A DNA stretch of 64,000 nucleotides. Source: Nipponacmea schrenckii (Eukaryota; Mollusca; Gastropoda; Lottiidae). Position numbers and translations under genes: made by a program. Below the pieces are notes generated by a model that made no database searches, was not told where the DNA came from, and was given only the letters and a program-made list of their open reading frames with translations. Below are positions 12,498 to 24,904 of the stretch, in pieces; positions within the stretch are counted from its first letter, which is position 1, and the number at the start of each line of letters is the position of its first letter. Location: NCBI GenBank assembly GCA_030562195.1, contig CM060202.1, positions 29,312,317 through 29,376,316 of the forward strand, given 5' to 3'.

Positions 12498-12654
12498 CCT
12501 CGTGAATGGGTAATATGGTCACAGCAGTTGACAGTCGACCACTTCCTAAACTCACAAAATGAGGCTCATCAGACCTGACCTTGACTGCATTCTCAGTCTC
12601 CTTGACCTCTAAAAGGTCAGGTGCTGGTGTTTTGGTGGACGTCATGAATTCAGC
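12498..12654 (-). CDS. PHLDB/LL5-like protein, first coding exon
   Basis: The ATG is at 12645-12643, with an in-frame TAG four codons upstream, so this is very likely the true start. The exon seems to begin after an acceptor (ccattag) at 12655, and it ends at a GTAAG donor after 12498. The 49 codons include PHFVSLGSGRLSTAVTILP, which matches the strongly conserved block just upstream of the FHA domain in PHLDB1/2. A split glycine codon links it in frame to the FHA exon at 10305. Together they give the N-terminus of an LL5-type scaffold, which acts at the cell cortex with CLASP, ELKS and liprin partners in animals studied so far. The 2.2-kb intron between them carries repeats. The assignment is strong at family level; I cannot choose between paralogues. 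Confidence 0.88.
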
Positions 12655-12787
12655 CTAATGGATTACATCTTTTACATTTCTTATTTACCTGAAATGAGAA
12701 AAATAGGAATAATTTACCTTCTGCAATGTGGTTTAATATATATATATGACATCCCTTTTCATGGAGTTAAATAGAAATTGTCACAAA

Positions 12788-13148
12788 AATGAAAAAGAAA
12801 ATGAATGGAGTTTTTCGTCCTACTCTTCTGCACCTAATGGGCTAATGAAAATGATTAATGTATCTCAATGTGTAATGAGATAAACTAGGACAGCGGCATT
12901 AGCCTATTCATTTTTGCAATTTCCAACTATCAAGGGATCTTTAATATGCACAGCCTGCTGTAGCACACGAAGCCTCTGTTTATTGTCCCATCCGAACAAC
13001 TAGACTCTTTCCATGAGTCCATCGGACCAACATCACTGACAAGGAGGAAACTGGGCTGGAGAATTCCATAGTTCATATCATACTTTGCCATGATTGAACC
13101 CTGGATTCTCAGGTTAGCAAGCAAGCGCCTAACTCACTGACCAACCTG
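12788..13148 (-). mobile_element. tRNA-derived SINE, near full length
   Basis: Read on the minus strand, the element starts with a tRNA-like head: GGTCAGTGAGTTAGGCGCTT resembles an A box and GGGTTCAATCATGG resembles a B box, spaced as in a tRNA gene. A central part and a tail of actccattcattttcttttt type follow. The same structure, head to tail, is present on the plus strand at 18118-18430. At about 360 bp this is one of the two most complete copies here. Pol III-driven, non-autonomous retroposon by inference. Confidence 0.75.
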
Positions 13149-13314
13149 AAATTGTCACAGGTCATCAGAAATATGAAAACTTTAACTCATTATTAACTTT
13201 ATTCAAGAAACTTCAAGATAAGATCACTATTGTAGATATAACACATCAACAATTTTGGAAAATGAGAAATCCTATTCACCTTCTGTAATTTGGTTTACCA
13301 ACTCTATATTCCTT

Positions 13315-13760
13315 TCAGAGAGTCCACATAGCTAATATTGTTTTGAATATTCCCTAATAATTGTTACAGTGCATCAGAAATATTACCTGAATTTTATTAA
13401 CTATTCATTCAGATTGCACACTATGAACCATAGCTAATCCAAATCTCAACAAATCACTTAACCAACTCTTTATTCCCTTTAGAATTTAGAGAGTCCACAT
13501 AGCTGATATCCCTAGGAATATTCACTAGAACAAGACACAAATATCATCTGAACATTCAAACATACAAGGCAAGCTATGAACTAATACACTTAAATTACTC
13601 ATTGCAAATCAGAGAGTCCACATAGTTAATACTGTACAGAATATTCACTTGAACAAAATATCATCTAAACACTTACACATACAAGGCAAGTTATGAACAA
13701 ATACACTCAAATTACTCATTGCATATCAGAGAGTTCACATATATAGCTGATAGCCTCGTA
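13315..13760. repeat. ~125-bp direct repeats (agagagtccacatag)
   Basis: The phrase cagagagtccacatagctaata recurs four times. The spacer between the last three copies is itself similar (acaaggcaag, atgaac, aaattactcattgca). Single related copies occur at 1170 (ggagagttcacatggctaata) and 31380, so the unit also exists outside this cluster. Confidence 0.7.
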
Positions 13761-14124
13761 TTTATAAAATTCAACAAATTGTCACAGAGGCCAAGAGAAT
13801 ATGATATGCACTTTCTTAAGGCAAAACAAACAAACTGTTTATCAAACATTATAAACTGTATATAAAGCTAAGGGAGGTAATAGGTATAGAGTCTGACAGG
13901 ACGTTAACAAGACAGTTGATAAATGGTTTCTACACCTGCATCCTCCTGTTTTTATCAGTTTACACTCTGTTTTATCTTTTTCATTATATATTTATGATAC
14001 TGGTAACAAATACCTACCTAAGTGTAGAGGGAAAAAGAGGGGGGGGGGGGGCATTGTATGTTCAATATTTATATACATCTAATTTCAGTTTTCAAAATTT
14101 TATTCATCATATATTTACTGGTAT

Positions 14125-14700
14125 CAAATACCCAAGGTTCACAAGGATAACAACTCGAGGATAACCCAGAGTAAACAAGGATAACAACTCCAAGGTTCAC
14201 AAGGATATCACCCCAGTGTTCACAAGAATAACAACTCCAAGGTTCACAAAGATAACAACTCCAAGGTTCACAAGGATAACAACTTCAGGGTTCACAAAGA
14301 TAGCAACTTCAGGGTTCAGAAGGATAACAACCTCAGGGTTCACAAAGATAACAACTTCAGGTTTCACAAGGATAATAACCCAGGGTTCACAAGGATAACA
14401 ACCCCAGGGTTCACAATGATAACAACTCTAGGCTTCACAAGGATAACAACCCAGTGTTCAGAAGGGTAACAACCTCAGGGTTCACAAAGATAGCAGCTCT
14501 AGGGTTCACAAGGATAAGAACTCAAGGGTTCACGAGGATTACAACTCCAGGGTTCATGAGGATAACATTTCCAGGGTTTACAAGGAAAACAGCTCTAGGG
14601 TTCACAAGGATAACAACTCAGAGTTCTCAAGGATAACAACTTCAGGTTTCACAAGGATAACAACTTCAGGGTTCACAAGGATAACAACAACAGCTCTAGG
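14125..14700. repeat. 24-bp minisatellite (cacaaggataacaactccagggtt)
   Basis: About 24 imperfect copies. Because the unit is exactly eight codons long it gives spurious plus-strand frames of Thr-Arg-Ile-Thr-Thr repeats. Some copies read caaagatagcaa, and codon positions show no bias, so I do not consider it coding. Confidence 0.9.
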
Positions 14701-15104
14701 TAAACATTTCTTTTCTAAAGGTTAATTTGGGACTTGTATATAGTTTTCAGAAGTACTACCATAGAACTGTACAAAAATCACTTTCAAATATACATATAGA
14801 AACCTCATTTCTCAAGAGAAAAATAATTCTTAACATACATTGAGTTGAAGGCTCAACTTTAAGTTGAATTTTAACTATGAACTATGACCACTATTACTGA
14901 TTAGCTTAGCTGAAAAATCCTGTTTCTAAGACTTAGGTACAATTTGTCGAACAAATGTTTAACTTGTCATGCAACACCACCATGCAATTCGTAAAATGAA
15001 TATATTTGGGATGACATTTGTACCTCTGTCACTGTCTGACCTTTATAGACTCGACTATGACATAACATCACAATTACTTGTACTATATCAACAATATCTC
15101 TATA
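14701..15104. other. No feature recognised
   Basis: AT-rich spacer between the 24-bp minisatellite and the TTAA-flanked element. No splice-site-bounded frame and no repeat family that I can see. Confidence 0.4.
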
Positions 15105-15108
15105 TTAA

Positions 15109-16171
15109 GGGGGTTGACAACCTTATCGTTCGAGGTGTATTTCAATCAAGAAACGTATTAATTTTATATCCATTCTATTTGGCATTAAAAGAAACTCATC
15201 TAGTAAAAATTTTAGCTCAATCGCTTCAGTAGTTCGTCTGATATCCGTCCGTGAAGATAATCTATTTATAGAACAAAACAGGGTATTCCTCTATGTAGAC
15301 GTACAAATTACGTTGTCAGTTGACATTTGTGATTACAACGTCATCGGCTAAATAAACATTCTCTACGTTTGCCGGTCAGTTATTGTTAATATCGGCACGC
15401 AAAGTAAGAGTTTGTCTATCGGGGGAATCCAGAAGTCACGTGATGTCCCATAAATCATTACGTCACATGTAAACAAAGAAAATTTTATGATTGGTGGGTA
15501 GGGGTGTTTTAACATGTGCTAATCCATTGTTTTAGCACTCCAATTATGTGGATATCGGTGCATATCGATGCCTAAAAGGTGCTTAAAGATTTCTACAGCA
15601 TGAAAGACAATCTTTTAACAACATTATCGTTAATTACGTAAGGTTTACATGTGTTTGCAAAATGTTGAAAAAAAATGCCATTTTTCCAAAAGCATATCTC
15701 GCTTACAATTTATCCAATTTTTACAAACTCTGGCTTCAGCTAAAGCTTACGATGTCCTCTATAACTTTACGTTGGCTTTTTTTTATAAAATGAATAGTCT
15801 TTTAAAAATTCAATTTTTCGTAAATGCACTCGCAAAATTTTGATTTCTATCAATTTCTTCAAAACAAAATTTTCCAAAAAGCCAACGTAATTTTGTAGAG
15901 ATACATGTAGACTTGCGTTGTGCAAAATTTCAACCTTCTATATTAAATAGCCTAGTAGATATGCTAATTTTAAGGGAATAATTGACGTTTTTTTCGTTCA
16001 TCTTTCATACCCTATTTCTTAAAGTTGAAATGTCATAAAGAAATAAATTTTATATTTTTGGATAGCTGAAAGTCCCCTCTTTCCATTGATATTTAAATAT
16101 TTCAGATAGGTGGAAAAGAAGTGGTTGAAATCGTCTATTTTTTGTACATAGGTTTAGGGTTGTCAACCCCC
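15109..16171. mobile_element. Non-autonomous DNA transposon with TTAA target site
   Basis: A perfect 14-bp terminal inverted repeat, GGGGGTTGACAACC, lies at 15109-15122 and (inverted) 16158-16171. TTAA sits directly outside both ends (15105-15108 and 16172-16175). TTAA duplication is known for piggyBac and Kolobok superfamilies, and GGG...CCC termini fit Kolobok better; that choice is inference. The 1,063-bp interior has no transposase-like frame. It contains a second nested palindrome: actttacgttggct near 15760 and agccaacgtaatttt near 15880. Its DNA differs from the flanks by frequent tttcat/aaaatt tracts. Confidence 0.8.
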
Positions 16172-16261
16172 TTAATATGTAAAATATATTTAATAATATC
16201 TGGGCCATCCTGTTTATTATCTGGATTTTCCATTATAGTTTTTTAATACAAGACTAGGGTA

Positions 16262-17228
16262 CAGCCCACACAAAACTATGTATGGTTCTTACATGGAAAT
16301 AATAGATACAAAACTATGTATGGTTCTTACATGGAAATAATAGATACAAAACTATGTATGGTTCTTACATGGAAATAATACATACAAAACTATGTATGGT
16401 TCTTACATGGAAATAATACATACAAAACTATGTATGGTTCTTACATGGAAATAACTCATACAAAACTATGTATGGTTTTTATGTGGAAATAACAGGTATG
16501 AAACTTCGTATGGTTCTTACATAGAAATAACACGTAACTATAAAATAGAAACAACACACACGAAACTATGTATGGTTCTTACATGGAAATAACACACACA
16601 AAACTATGTATGGTTCTTTCATAGAAATAACACACACAAAACTATGTATGGTTCTTTCATAGAAATAACACACACAAAACTATGTATGGTTATAACATGG
16701 AAATAAAACATACGAAACTATGTATGGTTCTTTAATGGAAATAACACACACGAAACTATGTATGGTTCTTACATGGAAATAACACATACGAAACTATGTA
16801 TGGTACTTACATGGAAATAACACACACGACACTATGTATTGTTCTAACAAAGAAATAACACACACGAAACTATGTATGGTTCTAACATAGAAATAACACA
16901 CATGAAACTATGTATGGTTCTTACATGGAAAAAACACACACGAAACTATGTATGGTTCTAACAAAGAAATAACACACACGAAAGTATGTATGGTTCTTAC
17001 AAAGAAATAACACACACAAAACTATGTATGGTTCTAACAAAGAAATAACACACACGAAACTATGTATGGTTCTTACATAGAAATAATACACACAAACTAC
17101 GTATGGTTCTAACATAGAAATAATACACACAAACTACGTATGGTTCTAACATAGAAATAACAAACCAAGCTATGTATGGTTCTTACATGGAAAAAACAAA
17201 CAAAGCTATGTATTGTACTTCTAAGAAA
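16262..17228. repeat. 38-bp minisatellite (aaaactatgtatggttcttaca), forward array
   Basis: About 25 copies of a 38-bp unit: aaactatgtatggttct, then tacatggaaataa, then a cacacac-type spacer. The early copies have the spacer tagatac, while later ones have cacacacg. The reverse complement of the same unit forms the array at 35.31-36.07 kb. Minus-strand frames here are repeat artefacts. Confidence 0.93.
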
Positions 17229-17787
17229 TAACACAAAACAAAAATAAATTCAATATGGGATGTCACCTTTAAATTCAAGATTGCGAAATTTAAATTATTA
17301 TACATCAATTAGTCTTTAACATGTGTGAGAAAATTTCACAGAAAAATTCACGTGTGTGCGAAATTTAAGATGTAAAGAAGTCAACGCCCCTGTTAATAAT
17401 ATAATAAAACAATACAAGCATTGTATGGCAGGATATCCATTTATAATATGACTAATAATAGTAACAAGACCATCTCATTATTACAGACAGGGGATGTACA
17501 GGCTGCCATAAATAAATCTTATCTCATGTTTGTCGTAATCCAAACAAAACCTAATCCTTAAAGATTAAACAAGGAAATAAAAATACCATTCAGAGAACAG
17601 GAAAATATTTGTCTAAATTTCAATTTTCAACAAATTTGGTATATATTTTATTGAATATTTTGTTAACTGGAATTTTTCAAGCTATGATACTGTAATACCA
17701 TTTTTATACCGTAACTCTTTCCAACACTGAGTTGTAGAAACTGTGATTTTGGATTCCACGAGATCAAACATATAACATCAGTATTAC
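17229..17787. other. No feature recognised
   Basis: Ordinary AT-rich sequence on the intron side of the PHLDB-like gene. Short direct motif gcgaaattta occurs twice (17285, 17358), nothing else. Confidence 0.4.
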
Positions 17788-17960
17788 AAAATGAAATGAA
17801 ATGAATGGAGTTTTACATCCTACTCTTCTGCATCTTATGGGATAATGAAGAAGGGCAACGCCATGCAGTGTGCAATGAGGGAAATTTGGCAAGGACATCA
17901 GCATAAGCCTATGACTCTAGCAAGGGCAGACAACTATTGATAATCTTAGAACATTCCTTG
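17788..17960 (-). mobile_element. tRNA-SINE family copy, head missing
   Basis: The plus strand shows the reverse complement of the SINE tail (gaaatgaatggagttttaca, tcctactcttctgca), then atgcagtgtgcaatgaggga and agcataagcctatgactcta. The tRNA-like head is absent. It lies in opposite orientation to the copy that starts 160 bp further on. Confidence 0.7.
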
Positions 17961-18117
17961 ATTGTGTATGAACTTAGTAAATATACATGTAGTGTTTATA
18001 ATAAAGCCATTAATATTATCATTAATTAACTCTGGTATTTCACTGTGGAATACTGATAACCATTTTTATTACATCGGAATAACAACCATATTTTACAGTT
18101 GACAAACCAGTTTTCTA

Positions 18118-18430
18118 GGTAACTCGGTGAGTTAGAGGCTTGCTCGCTAACCTGAGGGTTCATGGATCAATCCCAGCAAAGGTCGAGATGAACTTACAGT
18201 TTCCTCCGTCAGTGATGCAGGTCTTAGGGACAATATAGCCTACCAAGGCCCTGTGTCTTACAGACTGTACACGTTAAAGATCCCTTGACAGTTGGAAATT
18301 GCAAAAATAATAGGCTAATACCGCTGTCCTGGCAAAATTTCCCTCATTGCACCCTATCTGGCATTACCCACCTTTATTAGGGCATGAAATGCAGAATGTA
18401 AAAACTCAATTTATTTCATTTTTATTTCTA
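18118..18430 (+). mobile_element. tRNA-derived SINE, near full length
   Basis: The head reads GTAACTCGGTGAGTTAGAGG (A-box-like), then cttgctcgctaacctgag, then GGGTTCATGGATCAATCCC (B-box-like). The body carries cctccgtcagtgatg, aggccctgtgt, gttaaagatcccttgacagt, ggctaataccgctgtcctgg and ccctcattgca, and the tail is caatttatttcatttttattt. Matching pieces occur at more than ten places in the window on both strands. Confidence 0.8.
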
Positions 18431-19889
18431 TTTATCTAGAATCATAATAAAAAAACTTTGCCAATCCTACAAATGAGACGAGTGTTTGTTATTATAATTC
18501 TACAAACTGATAAATGACATGTCATTGTTTAATAACATGGTATTTATTTTATAGGTTCATTGTTTTCATTGTTAACATTATTCTCCCAGGATGGTCAAAC
18601 TGTTTGTTATTTTAATATATGATTTATTGTCCTGCCTTTTTAAACATTTGACCACCACAGAATTATGTTTATATTATTTTAATGGTATATTTTAATCAAA
18701 ATAGGGATTTATTTACCAATTTTCAGTTCCTTAGTTAATTAGTACAGGTGATGCAGTGTGCAATGAGGGAAATTTTGAAAGGAAAGTAGCATAAAATATG
18801 CACAATCATTGTTTTAAAGGAGCCAACAAATTGACTGTGGCCAGAAATAAACATTATTTTGTAGATTAAAAATTTGAAAATTTCACCCAGTTAACAAAAG
18901 GCACTGGCACAGGCTGGACCTCATCTCTTATAACACTTTATATTATCTTCGAAAAGACAAATAAATATACTAAATCAAAATATACACTCAATTGACTCAT
19001 TAACTCACTCAATTGAGTGGCAACCAACAGCATCAGGTGCTCAGAAAAAAAAGGTCATATCAAGCTCTTCCTAGCTAGTGATACCTGCCATAAAATGAAA
19101 TGATTAGAGTTTTACACCCTACTCTTGCACATTAAACTTGTCAACATTTTTTTAAATACGGAGGCTACCTTAAGAAAAAATAACCAAAGAATTGCAGGAA
19201 CCACAGATGTCTAGATTTAAATGTGGAATAAATAATGGAAATTGATGCCATTGTCTCCAGTCTACATTTATAAAGAATGTAGAAAACCATATTTAGACAA
19301 TACCTTACAGTTGAGATGTTATTTAATAATCTAATTTATTCAGAATATCTAATGTCCCCTGCAATTGAACTTGTCAACATAATGTTAAATAAGAGAACCA
19401 CCTAACTAATAGACCACTATAATAGTTGAATATCTCTACATCAAACAACCATAAATGATCATGCAGAAGAAATTACCAGCACAAAATGTTTTTCCTGTGA
19501 GAATTCAACAATCAGCTGAAATAATTACTTTATTACGAACTTTGATATTTCCTATTTTCATCTGGACCAGATATTGAGTCACTATGTCTACTGCATACAC
19601 AAGTTGTGTGTCGTCTAATTTTAATGCTAAAATATTAGCTCTACAGGCAAAGCAATATACAACTGGTTCAAGGTTTTGCAAATACAAATAAATTTTTAAT
19701 GCAGTAATGCACACAATTTCACAAGAATGTTTCAACTGTTTACAAAAATCAATATAAAATTATCTAGGGCATTATTCTCCAAAACTGAAATAAATAAAAA
19801 TCCAATTGTAAAGAAATGAAATGAAAGGAGTTTTACGTCCTACTCTTCTGCGCCTTATGGGCTAATGAAGACACGAAAGATTAAGAAAT

Positions 19890-19975
19890 ACATTAATCTG
19901 ATTGGATAATAAAACAAAAGTTAAAAATGATTTTAGTGATTGACCAATCAGATGACAAACAATAAAATAATCTTA
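19890..19975. repeat. Dispersed inverted repeat (TCTGATTGG ... CCAATCAGA) copy 2
   Basis: taatctgattggataataaaac ... ttagtgattgaccaatcagatg is the reverse complement arrangement of the copy at 12.29 kb, with the same internal order read backwards. Confidence 0.55.
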
Positions 19976-20194
19976 AGTAACATTTTTGAGACTAAGGTTC
20001 GAAAGTTCACAAGGAGTGAGAATTTTTTACATTGCCCCATCCCACTCCCCTTTTTTTGTATCTCACATTTTTTCATCTATCTTTTCTCTTCCATATGAAA
20101 TGTCTGAACTGCCCTTCTTTACAGGAATGGATTATTGAAGGATTCTGGTCTACTTTTGACGCCAAGAGCCTTCCTCTTGATAATTGAACTTGTA

Positions 20195-20285
20195 ATGATT
20201 TAAGTTTTCGAGTCATTTGATTGGTCAAATACTAAAATCTGGTTTAAATATAGTTTAACCATCCAATCAGATTACTGCATTTTCA
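20195..20285. repeat. Dispersed inverted repeat (TTTGATTGG ... CCAATCAGA) copy 3
   Basis: tcatttgattggtcaaatac ... accatccaatcagattactg is in the same orientation as the copy at 12.29 kb. It lies 220 bp from copy 2 and in the opposite direction to it. Confidence 0.55.
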
Positions 20286-20411
20286 AAAGCTTGATTTTAT
20301 GTACGTGAAGTTATCGACAATAAGGCCCTATTAAGTCCACAGATGAACAAAGACTTGTTTTAGCCAAGTTTAAAACTTCAATAATTTGGTTATACTTAAA
20401 GGTAGTCTACC

Positions 20412-21033
20412 TTTAAAGAAAGAAAAGCAACAAGTAAACCAGTGATTATCAAGTTATATTTAATCTAAAGTAATCTATTAAAAGAAAGTGACAAGTTAAC
20501 CAGTGATTATCAAGTTATATTTAATCTAAAGTAATCTATTAAAAGAAAGTGACAAGTTAACCAGTGATTATCAAGTTATATTTAATCTAAAGTAATCTAT
20601 TAAAAGAAAGTGACAAGTTAACCAGTGATTATCAAGTTATATTTAATCTAAAGTAATCTATTAAAAGAAAGTGACTAGTAAACCAGTGATTATCAAGTTA
20701 TATTTAATCTAAAGTAATCTATTAAAAGAAAGTGACAAGTTAACCAGTGATTATCAAGTTATATTTAATCTAAAGTAATCTATTAAAAGAAAGTGACTAG
20801 TAAACCAGTGATTATCAAGTTATATTTAATCTAAAGTAATCTATTAAAAGAAAGTGACAAGTTAACCAGTGATTATCAAGTTATATTTAATCTAAAGTAA
20901 TCTATTAAAAGAAAGTAACTAGTAAACCAGTGATTATCAAGTTATATTTAATCTAAAGTAATCTATTAAAAGAAAGTGACAAGTAACCCAGTGATTATCA
21001 AGTTGTATTTAATCTAAAGTAATCTATTAAAAG
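20412..21033. repeat. 61-bp satellite, left part (10 copies)
   Basis: The unit is 61 bp (aaagtgacaagt, ttaaccagtgattatcaag, ttatatttaatctaaagtaa, tctattaaaag). Nine of the ten copies are nearly identical. Units alternate between acaagttaacc and actagtaaacc, giving a two-monomer pattern for part of the array. The array stops at 21033 where a LINE 3' end begins and resumes in register at 25737. Confidence 0.95.
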
Positions 21034-21190
21034 TAAGTAAGTAAGTTTTATTCAGAACCCCATATATATGGTATATGAATACAATATAATACATAGTGCA
21101 TTAATTTGTACATGAAATCAAATTGATAAATATTAGTTTATATACAATTCTCATAAGTTTATAATATACTGTAATATAATATAGTAAATA

Positions 21191-21225
<35 letters not shown>

Positions 21226-21331
21226 AAAGGTGGATAAATAATCAATAAACAAACATTAGTTTACATAGTGAATGTGCCTATTTTATAAATGGATTTTAAT
21301 GAATAATGAATATAATTTATTTCAATCTGGT

Positions 21332-24300
21332 CTAGAATGATTTTAATATAGTTGAAATAAATTTACAGAGTTTGAGTAGTTGTTCATGTTTTGAATTAAA
21401 CAGGTCCTTCATAGTTTCAGATGACGGGCGACTCCTGTGATTTACATTTATTAAAGCAATTCGGTCTTTATCAAAAAATTTACAGTTAAAAATATAATGG
21501 TATTCGTCGCCAATATCCCCTGAGTCACACAAATTGCATATTCTTCCCTTTCTCTCTCGACCCCATAAAAAGTACCGGTTTCTATTGGGAGTCTATGGCT
21601 GCGTAGTCTGTATCTACAAAAAGAGATGCGAAGATGGTCTGGTAACTCAGTGAGATATTGTTCAAATTCAAAATTAGTTTTAAATATTCTGTAGTTAGTA
21701 CATTTGCTTGAATTAAAGATGGTACTTTCCCATGATTGGATAAACTGATCCTTCAGTCGCATTTTCAACACGGATTTAAGCCATTGACGGTTAATATTTT
21801 CGCCTTGATTGTACCATATATATGAAAACCCAGTTTCATCAAGTGTGTTTTTTACAAAATCTATCCATGGAATTGTTTTAAGGTTAGTTAAAAGCAATGT
21901 ATATAGAACAAAGGAGTATTTTTGAATATTTCCTTGAACAATATTTAGCCAGTACAGTATTAGTCTAACCTTAATGGCAAATTCTAATGGAACGATCCCT
22001 AGCTCCCCATAGATCATGGCTGAAGGTGTTGAGGTTTTCACTCTCATAACAATTTTACAAAATTTAAGTTGCAGTCGTTCAATATCCTTCAAAAACAGTG
22101 CATCCCCATACTTCAGATGCCATACATTAAGATTGGTGTTACAGTTTTATCAAATAGGTGCAACATGGTGTCAATATTTAAGTGCAATGATTTCCCTTTT
22201 TTGATTATACCAAACATGGCATTGCTAGCTCTCTGAATGAGAAGTGATTTAGCCTTATCCATGGAACCATTATAGTTAAATACTACACCAAGGTAAACAT
22301 ATTCAGACACTACTTCCAACATGGAGTCTCCATAGTATAATACTGGCAGGTTTCGGATTTTCCCTTTGGAGAATACCATGACCTTTGTTTTTGATGTATT
22401 TATTTCTAATTTCCAATATTGACAGTATTGAAATAGAGACTCTATGGAGGACTGCATGCCTGCCTCAGTTTCCGCCAGCAATATCGTATCATCAGCATAG
22501 AGAAGTACAAACAATTTCAGAACCTCTTCAATATTATTTTCAATAGATCCTTTGTGGAACGCGGCATTGATTGTAAGGCCATCTGTATTTTTAGATATTG
22601 ATTCTTCTAAGTCATATAAAAATATGGAGAACAGTGCTGGGGACAGGTTTTCGCCTTGTCTCACCCCCTATCATGCAAGGGAATACGTCTGACATATCAT
22701 TGTTATTTCTCACACAAGACTTTGCTTCTTTATATAAGTTGTATATAACCTTGAAAATCTTACCATTGATGCCACAATGCAATACCTTTTGCCACAGATT
22801 GACTCTATTCAAGCTGTCGAAGGCCCGTCTATAATCCACAACGTGCAAAATAGCCTTTTACCAGTACTTAAATAGAGGTCTATTAAACATTTAAGGGTGT
22901 ATATATGATCTATCGTGGAGAATCCCTTTCTAAAACCTGCCTGTTCTTGGCCAATAACATTGTTTGCATCTAAAAAACTGTGTCAATCTAGCGTTCAGAA
23001 GTGATGTAAAGAGTTTTCCAAGGCAACTGAGTAATGTTATTCCCCTGTAATTGTCAGGGTTTTGGGGCTACCTTTGTTTTTGTAAATGGGTTGAATGATA
23101 CCCATGGTCCATGTGGATGGGATATTTCCAGACGATAGAATAATGTTAAACAGTTTCTCGTAAATAGGTAACATATGATGAATTGTACATTTGAGAAAAT
23201 CATTTAACACATTGTCAATTCCAGGTGATTTATAGGATTTTAGTTTGTTAACACAAGTAAGTATCTCTTCCTGGGTAAAATCGGCATTTAGTAAGGAATT
23301 GTCAATATGTTTGTTCTGTTCATTATCTTGTAATAGGAGCTCTTCTGTCGGTGCTGGGATTTCATCGCTGGCATTCAACTCTCGGAAATGATCTGCTAGT
23401 TGCTGTAGACCTATATCCTGGTTTCGTTTGTTGTTTTCGGTGGCTTTATTCAGGATTTTCCAGTATTCTTTTGGATCTGTGGAACGCAAACACTTCAAAT
23501 CCTTGTTAAAGAGTTTATTGTACGCTGCATATTCTTGTCGTAACTTTTTCTTGTAGGCTTTACTTGTATTGGTTAGATCCCGTTTGTTCTGTTCTGACCG
23601 TGTTTTCCTGTATAAGTTTCTTGCCTTACAGTATTTGGACCGGAGATTTTCACAAGCATCATTAAACCAAGGTTTGGATTTTTGTTTTCGTCTCCTCTTT
23701 TTGACTGTGCATAGTTTTGCTGCTCCACTTTCATTTGCGCTTTTGTTAAAGATGTCACATATCTGGTTTGTGATTTCGTCTATATCTGACTTGCTTACGT
23801 GGTTAGATTCCAACTGATCTAGTTTTTCAATAATGTTTGCCATTTCATCTTGTGATAATGAGTTTACAAAGTCAGTTGTCATGTCTCCAGACCACTTCAA
23901 TTTCAGGAAGGATTTGCATTTGTTTGGTGTGGGGGTGTGGCTGTTTCTTTAGTTGGTGTATATGATAGTCCCAGAAACAGTGGTTTGTGTTTGTCAGATA
24001 ATAAATGACAGAATGGGTTAACTTGGAAGTCACTCACATTATCTAATAACTTTGGTGTACAAGCAAAGTAGTCCACCACGCTAGTGTCATCACAGGTTGT
24101 GGTTCCAGTTATTCTATCAGATCCAACTCTTCCATTCACAACACAAATACCTAGGTTGATACATAGCTGAATGAACTTTTCACCAAACGAATTTATAGTT
24201 TGATCTTGTGATGTCCTTTCGAGGGACACTTCTGGGTGGGATTGTATTGCTTTTCTGATGTCATCGTTATAGTCATTAGACATTTCATAACCATCAGTTG

Positions 24301-24733
24301 GAAGGTCTGAAAGATTGCCAATTCTTGCGTTAAAGTCACCACACAAAATAAATTCTGCATTACTATCATAAAATTGGAGAAACTGACTTTCTAGAATTTC
24401 GAACATTTGAGATGATGAGTACCTGCTATTACTTGGTGGGATATATGCAACACAGCATAAAATGTTGTATCCAAATAGATCACTGCCAATGTTAAACCAA
24501 ATACTAAAATCATCGTCTGTATTCAGGAATTTTATGTGACTCGCGAGATAGTCTTTAACAAGGACACATACACCACCAGATGTTCGTTTAACATTTTTCC
24601 TACCCTTTAGTACAGAGATGTAGCCTGGTATTTCAATCTTTTCGTCTTCACCGAGTTTACTTTCACATATATAAACAATATCGTAGTTAGAGATGTATTC
24701 TTCAAAGTCATTTGAAAGGAGTTTCGATTTCAA
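21332..24733 (-). pseudogene. LINE ORF2: AP endonuclease plus reverse transcriptase, broken
   Basis: The endonuclease part (24733-23903) shows ICESKLGEDE, a GGVCVLVKD block, LCGDFNARIG and LLSDKHKPLF, so the catalytic Glu, Asn/Asp and SD-x-H signatures survive. The frame then shifts at 23900. The RT follows with KSYKSPGIDNVLNDFLKC, a YRRAFDSLNR block, RQGENLSPALFSIFLYDL and the active site LLYADDTILLA (about 22500). The C-terminal part has a Cys-His knuckle ending at CDSGDIGDEYHYIFNC. At least five frame breaks occur (near 23900, 23036-22850, 22660, 22100 and 21530). The length fits a CR1/L2-group ORF2. The start given is the first in-frame ATG; LLNVGG-like coding sequence just upstream in another frame shows the real start was further 5'. 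Confidence 0.9.
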
Positions 24734-24904
24734 AACCGCCTACGTTGAGCAAGCACAACGACAGGCTTTTTGATTGCTAGTTCGAATTAGTATTTGAGTT
24801 TGGGTTTGAATTGGTTGGACGGTTTCGTGGAGATTTCTTGATGCGACCATTACCATCAACTGTTAAAGACCTATCATTTCCAAACTCATTTAAACATGGT
24901 TCTG

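Larger units (their letters stand above)
18431..20411. other. Gene-free stretch with SINE fragments and inverted repeats
   Basis: Contains SINE core fragments at 18745-18795 (gatgcagtgtgcaatgaggg) and SINE tails at about 19095-19140 and 19815-19880, plus two copies of the TCTGATTGG inverted repeat (listed separately). A minus-strand open frame at 19505-19735 has no recognisable domain and no splice-site support. Confidence 0.5.

Noticed and set aside
14216..14636. Plus-strand Thr-Arg-Ile-Thr repeat frames
   Set aside because: 24-bp minisatellite artefact; several stops between the blocks and no codon-position bias.
19505..19735. Minus-strand 76-codon frame
   Set aside because: No start context, domain or splice support; length is within chance for this composition.
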